Shown here: positions 54,277 to 62,443 of the stretch, piece after piece | Layout: each line of letters starts with the position of its first letter | Position numbering within the stretch: the first letter of the stretch is position 1 | Assembly (NCBI GenBank): GCA_046349975.1 | Contig: JAXMBH010000001.1 | Location: forward strand, 310,001 to 374,000 | From: JABDGM01 sp046349975 | Lineage (GTDB): Bacteria; Planctomycetota; Planctomycetia; Pirellulales; Lacipirellulaceae | Direction: 5' to 3' | DNA: 64,000 nucleotides | Program-made: the position numbers and the translations under genes | The notes under the pieces: generated by a model | The model's input: only the letters and a program-made list of their open reading frames with translations | Databases searched by the model: none | Told to the model about the DNA's origin: nothing

Positions 54277-54716
54277 GTGGAATCAGCGGCGTCGATCGCC
54301 AAAGGGGGGACGGACAGAAGTGTCGGAGCTACGTCGTGTGGCGTTGTTTATGGTACGGGGATTGACGGCGGAGGGCCACGGTGAAACTTGGTGCTGTCGC
54401 GGCACATGCCGGCGCGCTCGTCGACCCAAGTGAATTGTCAGATAAGACTCGCGGCGGAATCCAGGCAGATTTGGGCGCGCTTGTAATCGGTGTTTTCGCG
54501 TAGTACAATGTTACCAACTTGGGATTTGTGGCCGCTTGCAGCCTACTGCTAAAGAGCCGACGTCGCGACTTGGCGTACCCTCTCCTGAGACGAGCCTTCG
54601 TCGCACGATTCTTTGCACAATCTGGAACAAGCGAGCCGCACGTGCCGATCCTTGGCGCCGCGGCTTTTTTATTGCGCGGCGCACACCCGATGCCTCCGTC
54701 ACGCGGAGTTCCAGAA
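54277..54716. other. 440-bp leader region, hairpin before a Cys/Met gene
   Basis: No gene. A GC-rich hairpin with T-rich loop is at 54655-54682 (GCGCCGCG ... CGCGGCGC), 35 bp ahead of the start at 54717. I looked for a known SAM riboswitch consensus and could not identify one. Confidence 0.5.
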
Positions 54717-55958
54717 ATGAGCACAACGCACATGAGCAAGCCGCAAGAGAAGCCTGCTGGCTCGCCCCCTTCCGAAACGCGGCCGCCGCAAATCTCTACA
54801 TTGAGCGTTCACGGCGGCGAAGCGCGGCAGAAGCCGGGCGACTCGATCACGGATCCGATCTTCTGCGCGTCGACGTACACCTTCGAAAATACGCAGTCGG
54901 TAATCGAGTTCATCGAAGAGGAGCAGCCCCGCGAAGAGTACGGCCGTTATGGCAACCCCGGCGAGCGCGTCGCCGAGCGGAAGCTCGCAGCGCTCGAAGG
55001 CGGCGAAATGGCCGTGCTGTATTCCAGCGGCATGGCGGCGATTGTCGGCCTCTTGATGACCAAGCTCAACGCGGGCGACGAAGTGATCTTCTTCGACGAG
55101 TGTTATCACCGCAGCCGCGAATTTTGTTCGAAGCATCTCGCCCGGTTCGGCGTGAAAACGGTGCAGGTCAAGGCTTGCGACTACGAGGCGATGGAAGCCG
55201 CGATTACGCCGCGAACAAAGCTCCTCGTCAGCGAGTCGCCCACGAATCCGCATTTGAGCATCGTCGACCTCGACCGGTTCGCGCAAATCGGCTGCGATCA
55301 TGGTGTGGAGACTCTAATTGATGCCACGCTCGCGACGCCGTACAACTTGAAGCCGCTGAAGGCCGGCGTCGACTATGTGCTCCACTCGGTGACAAAGTAT
55401 CTGGCCGGGCACAATGACTTGCTTGCGGGCGTGGTCGTCGGCTCGAAGGAGAAACTCGAGCCCGTGCGGAAGCTGCGCGGCATCATGGGCGCCGTGAACA
55501 GCCCGCAGAATTGCTACTTGCTCACGCGCGGCCTCAAGACGTTCGAGCTGCGGATGCAACGGCACAATGAAAATGGCCAGCGCGTGGCCGAGTTCCTCGA
55601 AGCGCATCCGCGGATCGAGAAGGTCTATTATCCCGGCCTCGAATCCCACACGTATCACGAAGTGGCGCGGCGGACGATGCGCGGCTACGGCGGGTTGGTG
55701 ACATTCCTCGTGAAAGATGCCGACTGGCGGGCAACGGCGGATATCGTCGATGCCGTGCGCATTCCACGGATTGCACCCAGCCTCGGTGGCGTGGAGTCCC
55801 TGATCGAGCAACCGCTCGTGATGAGCTATTACCAGGTGCCGCCGGAGGATCGTCGGGCCTACGGCATTCCCGACAACATGATTCGGATGTCGTGCGGGAT
55901 CGAGAATCCGGACGATCTCGTGGCCGATCTGGCACAGGCGCTGGATGGCACAGCGTGA
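54717..55958 (+). CDS. Cys/Met metabolism PLP-dependent enzyme
   Basis: Cystathionine gamma-synthase/beta-lyase family enzyme of 413 residues. It shows the YGRYGNPGERVAE substrate region, YSSGMAAI, the ESPTNPHLSIVD PLP-ring motif and the Schiff-base lysine in SVTKYLAGHND. The C-terminal ends in IRMSCGIENPDDLVADL. It may be cystathionine gamma-synthase or gamma-lyase; the two cannot be resolved here. ATG 54717 has GGAG ten bases upstream. Confidence 0.92.
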   Translation: MSTTHMSKPQEKPAGSPPSETRPPQISTLSVHGGEARQKPGDSITDPIFCASTYTFENTQSVIEFIEEEQPREEYGRYGNPGERVAERKLAALEGGEMAVLYSSGMAAIVGLLMTKLNAGDEVIFFDECYHRSREFCSKHLARFGVKTVQVKACDYEAMEAAITPRTKLLVSESPTNPHLSIVDLDRFAQIGCDHGVETLIDATLATPYNLKPLKAGVDYVLHSVTKYLAGHNDLLAGVVVGSKEKLEPVRKLRGIMGAVNSPQNCYLLTRGLKTFELRMQRHNENGQRVAEFLEAHPRIEKVYYPGLESHTYHEVARRTMRGYGGLVTFLVKDADWRATADIVDAVRIPRIAPSLGGVESLIEQPLVMSYYQVPPEDRRAYGIPDNMIRMSCGIENPDDLVADLAQALDGTA

Positions 55959-55962
55959 CGCT

Positions 55963-56523
55963 ATGCGGACACGCGACAAGTTCGGTTGGTGCGCCGGCGG
56001 GGTCGCATGTGCGATCGTCGTTGGCTGGCTGGCCGCGCGGATTCACGCTTCTGGCCACGCGCCGATCGGTTTAACATCGCTCGGCGTCGGTGCTTTCCTC
56101 GGCTTCGCCGTAAGCCAGCTAGCCGTGATGCTACGCATTGCCGGAAGGCGGCTGCTGCTATCAAGCGCCGCGTTTTTCGCGATCGTCTTAGTCATCGCCC
56201 AGCACGCTTGGCTGTATCACGATTTCCGCCGACAATGGCAAGCAGCACGCGAGAAGTCGGCCACGGTGGCGCTGCTGCGACCAGAGTCGCCGCCTTCACC
56301 GCTGATTTATTTTGCGCACGAATGGAATCCTGCGTTGTGGGTGGCAGATGCCATGCTGATCTTGACCGGGGGAGTGGGAGTCGTGGTCGTCATGGATAGT
56401 GGCGGTAGATTCGGTCGTGCGCCCGACGCCAAGGACGCTGTCTCGAATGAACGCGACGGCGGTTCGGTTGTTCCGTATTTGGAGCCTGCTGAAACCAACC
56501 CGTCGCTGAACCACGAACCCTGA
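55963..56523 (+). CDS. Small membrane protein downstream of the PLP enzyme
   Basis: A protein of about 186 residues with three to four hydrophobic segments (CAGGVACAIVVGWLAA, LGVGAFLGFAVSQLAVML, LLLSSAAFFAIVLVIAQ, ADAMLILTGGVGVVVVM) and a charged C-terminus. No family recognised. A second start at 55945 overlaps the upstream stop by 14 bases; either way it is probably co-transcribed with the PLP enzyme and acpS. Confidence 0.65.
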   Translation: MRTRDKFGWCAGGVACAIVVGWLAARIHASGHAPIGLTSLGVGAFLGFAVSQLAVMLRIAGRRLLLSSAAFFAIVLVIAQHAWLYHDFRRQWQAAREKSATVALLRPESPPSPLIYFAHEWNPALWVADAMLILTGGVGVVVVMDSGGRFGRAPDAKDAVSNERDGGSVVPYLEPAETNPSLNHEP

Positions 56524-56538
56524 ACCCTCGGCTGCCCC

Positions 56539-56937
56539 ATGGCTATTCTTGGCGTCGGCATCGACATCACCGAATGCTTGCGAATCGCTCAAATGATTGA
56601 GCGGCATGGCGAGCTCTTCATCACGCGCGTGTACACGGACGTGGAAATTGAGTACTGCACCACGCGCAAAGCCGCCACGCAGCATTACGCGGGGCGCTGG
56701 GCGGCAAAGGAAGCCGTCCTCAAGGCGCTCGGCACCGGCTGGCGGCGGGGGATTGGCTGGCGCGATATCGAAATTCGCAACGACCGCAGCGGCGCGCCGA
56801 CTGTGCAACTCCGCGGCGGAGCCCGCGATGCCATGGAGCGGGCCGGCATTCGGCAGATGCATGTTACCATTTCACACTGCCGCAATTATGCGGTAGCATA
56901 CGTGGTGGCAGAAGGGGACGCGAAAGCGCCGTCATGA
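56539..56937 (+). CDS. acpS: holo-[acyl-carrier-protein] synthase
   Basis: A 132-residue phosphopantetheinyl transferase that loads the CoA arm onto apo-ACP. The GVGIDITE motif holds D9 and WAAKEAVLKALG holds E58, both Mg-binding. The C-terminal HVTISHCRNYAVA is also typical. It could activate the ACP at 28377. ATG 56539 follows the membrane-protein gene closely. Confidence 0.95.
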   Translation: MAILGVGIDITECLRIAQMIERHGELFITRVYTDVEIEYCTTRKAATQHYAGRWAAKEAVLKALGTGWRRGIGWRDIEIRNDRSGAPTVQLRGGARDAMERAGIRQMHVTISHCRNYAVAYVVAEGDAKAPS

Positions 56938-56971
56938 GACGATAAGGCAGGACCGTTGCAGGAGCTTTAAA

Positions 56972-57241
56972 ATGGCCGAAAACTTGACGATAGGCGAAAT
57001 CATTGCCTCGGCGTTGCAACTCCCGCCAGCTGAGCGCGAAAAGATTGTAATCGCACTGCGAGAGAGCTTGGAAGATGATTCGATCGACCACTGCCCGGAG
57101 GAGCTGCCCGATGAGGTTGCAGCTGCCTGGAGCGCTGAAATTGCCCGGCGAATTGCGGATATCGACTCGGGCCGCGTAAAGACCATTCCTTCAGAAGAAG
57201 CGTGGAAAATCATCAATGGCGAGGCGCCGCCTAACTTTTGA
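56972..57241 (+). CDS. Antitoxin-like addiction-module protein
   Basis: An 89-residue acidic helical protein. LTIGEIIASALQLPPAEREKIV resembles the short family of addiction-module components that pair with RelE/ParE toxins, and EVAAAWSAEIARRIADIDSGRVKTIPSEEAWKII is its typical C-terminal segment. GGAG precedes ATG 56972. It overlaps the downstream toxin gene by 26 bases. Confidence 0.8.
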   Translation: MAENLTIGEIIASALQLPPAEREKIVIALRESLEDDSIDHCPEELPDEVAAAWSAEIARRIADIDSGRVKTIPSEEAWKIINGEAPPNF

Positions 57242-57527
57242 GTTCCATCATGAAGCGGTCATTGAAGCTCGAGAAGCTGCGGAATGGTACGCTGAACGTA
57301 GCCTTGAAGCGTCAGTCAGGTTCAAGACCGAGCTACGACGAGCTGAGCGCTCGGTAATGCGTCATCCCCGATCTTGGACGCCCTATCTGCACGGGACGCG
57401 TTACTTCAAGCTCGATGCCTTCCCCTATGCGCTGGTGTACATCGAGCGCAGCGACAAAGTCATTGGTGTGGCCGTCGCACACTTGAGGCGGCGGCCAGGT
57501 TATTGGCGGTCACGATTGAAGAATTGA
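57216..57527 (+). CDS. RelE/ParE-family toxin
   Basis: A 103-residue basic protein with the ParE/RelE fold pattern: LTFEFHHEAVIEAREAAEWY, an alpha-hairpin region and the C-terminal strand YALVYIERSDKVIGVAVAHLRR. RelE cleaves ribosome-bound mRNA, whereas ParE poisons gyrase; the sequence does not separate these. Preceded and overlapped by an antitoxin-like gene, so this is a complete type II pair. Confidence 0.82.
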   Translation: MARRRLTFEFHHEAVIEAREAAEWYAERSLEASVRFKTELRRAERSVMRHPRSWTPYLHGTRYFKLDAFPYALVYIERSDKVIGVAVAHLRRRPGYWRSRLKN

Positions 57528-57548
57528 TGCATGCACTAGGGCGCGTCG

Positions 57549-58991
57549 TTACGCTCCCAGCCCTTCTTCCAACCGCGCTTCATCCATCACCTGCTGTTCG
57601 AGCTCAAGGTCTTCGAGCAGCTTCGTGCGTTTCCAGTCGCCGCCGAGAAACCACGCGAGGCATACCAGCGCCGAGATCAGCATCCCAATCGGGTGCGACC
57701 ACCAGATGCCGTCTACTTCCAGCGACGTGTGTCGCGACATCGCATACGCGAGCGGAAATTGGATGACCCACGCCGATACAATCGTGAGCACCATAGCAGC
57801 CATCGTGTTGCCCGCTCCGCGGAGCGTGCCGGTGAGCGTGTGTTGCAGGCCGATGCAGCCCAGGGCGAGCGAAATGATGCGGAGGAAATGCGCGCTGGCG
57901 GCGATCGCTTCCGGGCTCTTCGGCACGAAGAACGTGGCGAGCGGCACGGAAAACACGAACAAAAACACTCCCCCCACGGTCGGAATAAAGAACGACATCA
58001 GGCTGGCGATCAGGGCGGTCTGCTCGGCGCGGTCGACTTTGCCGGCGCCCAGGTTCTGCGCGACCAGCGTGGTCGTGGCCATCGACACGCCCATCGCGGG
58101 AATAACGACGAACGTGAGCACGCGAATGCCCACGCCGTAAGCGGCCACGTCGATCGTGGCAAAGCTCGCGACGAGAAGCGTCATCATGACCATCGACAGG
58201 GCGCGGGTCGCTTGCTCGACCGACGCCGGCAGGCCCAGCGTGAAAGTCCTGCGAATAACATTCCAGTCGGGCCAAAAATCTGCGAGCCGCGGGCGGAGGC
58301 CTTGGCTGCCGCTGAAGAGCAGGGCAAAGCCAATCGCCGCGGCAAGCGCTTGGGTGGAGAGTGTGGCCATGCCGGCGCCGGCCACGCCCATCGCCGGGAT
58401 CGGACCCCAGCCGAACATGAACAATGGGTCGAGAGCGAAGTTGAGAATTACCGTCAGCAGTACGATGAGCATCGGCGCTTGCACCACACCGATGCCGCGC
58501 ATCAGCGCTTGGTATACGAAGAAGGCGAATACGAAGATAAAGCCGAGGAACGTGATCTGCATGAAGCGCACCGCATCCGGCAGCACATCGTCCTTGGCGC
58601 CCATAAAACGCATGATCGGTTCACTGAAGAAGTAGCCGATGGTGCTAATCAGCACCGCCACGGTGAGGACCATGATAAGTGTTTGCGCCGTGACATGATT
58701 CATCGCCCGCTCTTCACCGCGGCCTTTGTATTGCGCAATGAGCACCGAGCCAGCGATCGCGAGCCCGCCGCCCGCGGCGATCATCAGGAAGTTAATCGGA
58801 AAGCAGAGCGTAACGGCCGCGACGGCCTTGTCGCTCAGCCGGCCAACCCACCAGGTATCGGTCAGCTGATAGGCCGTCGCAAGAACATTGGCGACGATAA
58901 TCGGCACCGAGAGCCGCACCAGCGCGCCGGCAATCGAGCCTTCCGTAAGCGAGCGAAATTTCGCCGGCTCGGCGGCAGCGGCGTTCGGCAT
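57549..58991 (-). CDS. MATE-family efflux transporter
   Basis: A 480-residue membrane protein with about twelve helices. The N-terminal VRLSVPIIVANVLATAYQLTDTWWVGRLSDKAVAAV and the internal PIPAMGVAGAGMATLSTQ repeat match the MATE family, which exports drugs or metabolites with H+ or Na+. Typical length. ATG 58991. It is convergent with the toxin gene. Confidence 0.93.
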   Translation of the reverse strand: MPNAAAAEPAKFRSLTEGSIAGALVRLSVPIIVANVLATAYQLTDTWWVGRLSDKAVAAVTLCFPINFLMIAAGGGLAIAGSVLIAQYKGRGEERAMNHVTAQTLIMVLTVAVLISTIGYFFSEPIMRFMGAKDDVLPDAVRFMQITFLGFIFVFAFFVYQALMRGIGVVQAPMLIVLLTVILNFALDPLFMFGWGPIPAMGVAGAGMATLSTQALAAAIGFALLFSGSQGLRPRLADFWPDWNVIRRTFTLGLPASVEQATRALSMVMMTLLVASFATIDVAAYGVGIRVLTFVVIPAMGVSMATTTLVAQNLGAGKVDRAEQTALIASLMSFFIPTVGGVFLFVFSVPLATFFVPKSPEAIAASAHFLRIISLALGCIGLQHTLTGTLRGAGNTMAAMVLTIVSAWVIQFPLAYAMSRHTSLEVDGIWWSHPIGMLISALVCLAWFLGGDWKRTKLLEDLELEQQVMDEARLEEGLGA

Positions 58992-59177
58992 GGTGCGTCC
59001 TTGTTGCAGTAGAGCGATGGCCGGCCTGAAATGTTCACCAGATTTATACGAGTTTGAACGCCTGATTCAAACCCGCTGAATGGCGCATCATTGAACAATT
59101 AGCTGCAGCAGTAGCAGTTGCCATGACAAGGCAACAAGAAGTTTGGCAACCATAGCGGTGCCGAACAATTCAAGCTA

Positions 59178-61907
59178 CTAGGATTTCTTCTTGGCAGATT
59201 TTGCCGTCGCAGATTTTGCCGTGCGGCGCTTCGTCGCCGATTTCTTCGGCGCCTCCCCGGCGTCGCTGGCTTTTTTCGCAGCCTTCGCCGTCTTCTTTTT
59301 TGCCGCCTTCTTCTTCGGTGGGCCGGCGGCGGCGCGGGCTGCGAGCAAATCGAGGGCCTCCGGGAACGTCAACTCTTCGGGCGACGTTCCTTTCGGAAGC
59401 GAGGCGTTCGTCTCGCCGTCGGTCACGTACGGTCCGTACCGACCGTCGAGAAGTTGCACCTTCTGTTTGGTGACGGGCGACTCTTCGAACACCTTCAGCG
59501 GTTCCTTCTTCGCAGCGGCACGTCCGCGCCCTTGCTGTTTCGGCTGCGAGAGCAAGTGCACGGCCTGATCAATCGTTACATCGAGTGGCGAGATGTCTGC
59601 CGGCAGTGATCGGGTTTCTTCGCCGCACTTCACATACGGGCCAAAGCGGCCGTTGTAAGCCATGATCGGCACGCCCTGAGTCGGATGCACGCCGAGATTC
59701 CGCGGCAGCGACAACAACTTCAGGGCCGTCTCCAAATCGACGCTCTTGGGATCCATGCCCTTGAGAAGCGAGGCGTTCTGCGGTTTCTCCTCGTCCTCTG
59801 GCGTGCCGCGCTGCACGTACGGGCCAAAGCGGCCGACTTTCAGGTATACCGGCTTGCCGGTGTCCGGGCACATTCCCAGCGGCTCGTCGCCCTGGGCTGC
59901 CTGTTCGAGCAACTTGAGCGCGGCCTCGAGCGTGACTTCATCCGGCGGCGTTTCTTCCGGCAGCGACGCCGTCCGCTCGCCTTGTTCAACAAATGGCGAA
60001 TAGCGGCCAACCCGCACGTGCACCGGTTCGCCGCCTTCGGGCGTGCCGATATAAATGCGGCTGATGTGCCGCGCGTCGATCTCCTCGCCCTTGTGCTCGA
60101 GTTGCGGCTTAAGACCCTGCCGGCCGTTGCCGAAATAGAACGACTGCAAGTATTCAACATACTCGCGCTCGCCCCGGCTGATGGCATCGAGTTCGTCTTC
60201 CATTTGTGCCGTGAACTGATAGTCGACGAGCGACGCCAGATGTTCTTCGAGCAACTGCACGACCGAGAACGCCACCCACGTCGGCACCAACGCGCCGCCC
60301 TTCTTGAACGCGTAGTTGCGGTTCTGGATCGTGTCGATGATCGAGGCATAGGTGCTCGGTCGGCCGATGCCGCGTTCTTCCAGCGCTTTGGTCAGCGCGG
60401 CTTCGCTGTATCGGCTCGGCGGCAACGTCGAGTGTTCTTTGGCCGTCATCTCGAGGCATTCGAGCGGTTCGCCAACTGCCACGCTAGGGAGAACCGTTTC
60501 TTGGTCGGCGAGTTCGGCCTCCGGCGTATCGCTGCCCTCAACATAGGCCCGCAAGTAGCCTGGGAAGTCGATCGTTTTGCCGCTCACCTGGAAAACGCAG
60601 CCTTCGCCCTCGATCGTGATGACGATGCGGCGGCCGCGGGCGTCGGCCATTTGGCTCGCGATCGTCCGCTTCCAGATCATGTCGAAGATTTTGAACTCGT
60701 CGGCATTGAGCTCGTTGCGAAGCGAGCCCGGCAGCTCGAACGGGTGGCCGGCGGGGCGGATGGCCTCGTGGGCTTCCTGGGCATTCTTGACTTTCGAGCG
60801 ATACACGCGGGCTTCCGCCGGCAAATAGTCCTTGCCGTACTCCTCGGCCACGAGCCGCCGGGCATCGTCGACAGCGACCTGCGCGAGGTTGGTGGAATCG
60901 GTACGCATGTACGTGATGTGCCCGTTTTCGTACAAGCTTTGGGCAACCTGCATCGTGCGGCGAGCCGTGAACCCAAGCTTGCGGTTGGCTTCCTGTTGCA
61001 GCGTGCTCGTGGTGAACGGCGGATACGGCTTCGACGTGTACGGCTTGTCTTCCACGTTCGTGACGCGGAATTGACCGCGACGCACCCGTTCGGCAAGCGC
61101 CTGGGCGGCCGGTCCATCGAGCAGCATCATCTCGTTGTTGCGCAGCTTGCCGGTCGAGGGATCGAAATCCTTGCCAGCCGGAATGCGGCGGCCATCGACT
61201 GTCACGAGGTCGGCCTGCAGTTCCTGGCCATTCGCTTTCGCGAATTTGCCGATCAGATCCCACCACGTGGCCGAAACAAACGCCATGCGTTCGCGTTCGC
61301 GCTCAACAATCATCCGCACCGCCACGCTTTGCACACGGCCAGCCGAAAGCTTCGGCCGCACTTTCCGCCACAACAGCGGCGACACTTCATACCCGTACAG
61401 TCGGTCGAGAATGCGGCGAGTTTCTTGCGCTCGCACCAAGCCGTCGTCAACACTGCGCGGCGAACGCAGCGCTTCTTGAATGGCGTCCTTCGTGATTTCG
61501 TGGAACACTAGCCGATGTACCGGCACTTTGGGCTTCAAGATTTCCAGCAAGTGCCAACTAATGGCCTCGCCTTCGCGGTCCTCGTCCGTCGCCAGATAGA
61601 GGGCATCCGCCGCTTTGAGTCGGTCTTTCAGCAGCTTGATTTGTTTGCTCTTGCCCGGCGGAACGATGTAAATCGGCGTGAAATTGTCGTTTACGTTCAC
61701 GCCGAGATTCGACCACGGCTCGCTTTTGTACTGAGCCGGTATTTGAGCGGCCCCTTGGGGCAAGTCCCGGACGTGGCCAATGCTCGCCTCGACCGTAAAG
61801 CCGCTCCCAAGATATTTGCTGATCGTTTTAGCTTTGGCGGGTGACTCGACAATGACCAAGGCATTGCTGGGCGTGCCGGAACCGTTTTTGGAAGCTCGTT
61901 TGGCCAT
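59178..61907 (-). CDS. topA: DNA topoisomerase I
   Basis: Type IA topoisomerase of 909 residues that relaxes negative supercoils. The Toprim part shows VIVESPAKAKTISKYLG and DEDREGEAISWHL; the active tyrosine lies in GHITYMRTDSTNL. The C-terminal part has four Toprim_C repeats with GRYSPFV, GRFGPYV twice and GRYGPYV, and no clear zinc-finger cysteine pairs. It ends in a long Lys/Ala-rich, histone H1-like tail of about 55 residues. ATG 61907. Confidence 0.96.
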   Translation of the reverse strand: MAKRASKNGSGTPSNALVIVESPAKAKTISKYLGSGFTVEASIGHVRDLPQGAAQIPAQYKSEPWSNLGVNVNDNFTPIYIVPPGKSKQIKLLKDRLKAADALYLATDEDREGEAISWHLLEILKPKVPVHRLVFHEITKDAIQEALRSPRSVDDGLVRAQETRRILDRLYGYEVSPLLWRKVRPKLSAGRVQSVAVRMIVERERERMAFVSATWWDLIGKFAKANGQELQADLVTVDGRRIPAGKDFDPSTGKLRNNEMMLLDGPAAQALAERVRRGQFRVTNVEDKPYTSKPYPPFTTSTLQQEANRKLGFTARRTMQVAQSLYENGHITYMRTDSTNLAQVAVDDARRLVAEEYGKDYLPAEARVYRSKVKNAQEAHEAIRPAGHPFELPGSLRNELNADEFKIFDMIWKRTIASQMADARGRRIVITIEGEGCVFQVSGKTIDFPGYLRAYVEGSDTPEAELADQETVLPSVAVGEPLECLEMTAKEHSTLPPSRYSEAALTKALEERGIGRPSTYASIIDTIQNRNYAFKKGGALVPTWVAFSVVQLLEEHLASLVDYQFTAQMEDELDAISRGEREYVEYLQSFYFGNGRQGLKPQLEHKGEEIDARHISRIYIGTPEGGEPVHVRVGRYSPFVEQGERTASLPEETPPDEVTLEAALKLLEQAAQGDEPLGMCPDTGKPVYLKVGRFGPYVQRGTPEDEEKPQNASLLKGMDPKSVDLETALKLLSLPRNLGVHPTQGVPIMAYNGRFGPYVKCGEETRSLPADISPLDVTIDQAVHLLSQPKQQGRGRAAAKKEPLKVFEESPVTKQKVQLLDGRYGPYVTDGETNASLPKGTSPEELTFPEALDLLAARAAAGPPKKKAAKKKTAKAAKKASDAGEAPKKSATKRRTAKSATAKSAKKKS

Positions 61908-62443
61908 TGTCGGGCATGAATTTGCGAGGATGCGTTGTCTGGGAAGTGTAGGTTGTTCTTGTTTTGGCGTGGCTTCCCGAGTTTGTAGATCGTAACGTCC
62001 GGTGCTTTCTGCCGTAAGCCCCGTTCATTTATACGGATCGGTTGGCGAAAGCCGCCCCGAACGGACGATGCTCCGGCCTATCGGCCGGGGGGCCGAGTGG
62101 CGGATTCTTGCCGCCACTTTCATTCAGCTGGCCGCAGTCGGCACATTCTTTTCCGCCGGTCGATCAACGGCAAGCCGCGCGGCAAAATGTGTCGCCAATC
62201 CGAATGGCGAACGGTCGACACTCGCTGTTGGGATTGCATTTGCGCCCATTCCACATAGAATCACGCGCTTTGCCTCATGCGGGCAAGTCGTCAATGATTA
62301 CTTGCGGGCTAGGCGGGCTGTCAAGATGGCCGCCGCCGCGATGATCGAGTGCCGCGAGCCGAACGGCACTATCTTTCGATCCGCCGCCTGGGCTCAATTG
62401 TCGGCGCGCAAAATCTAACAGCGGACCTGGAAACGTAACTGCT
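61908..62443. other. 536-bp gap before a foldase gene
   Basis: A plus-strand open frame (62002-62418) has no family features and looks accidental. A small hairpin is seen near 62073-62092 (CCGGCCTATCGGCCGG). Nothing else supportable. Confidence 0.5.

Noticed and set aside
54440..54716. SAM riboswitch upstream of the Cys/Met enzyme
   Set aside because: No conserved core of the known classes could be recognised by eye; only a simple hairpin is supportable.
57693..59012. 439-residue plus-strand frame
   Set aside because: Antisense of the MATE transporter; very Arg/His-rich and not protein-like.
59685..61511. 608-residue plus-strand frame
   Set aside because: Antisense of topA; no recognisable domain.
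62002..62418. 138-residue plus-strand frame before the foldase gene
   Set aside because: No recognisable features or ribosome site; the foldase at 62444 explains the downstream coding signal.
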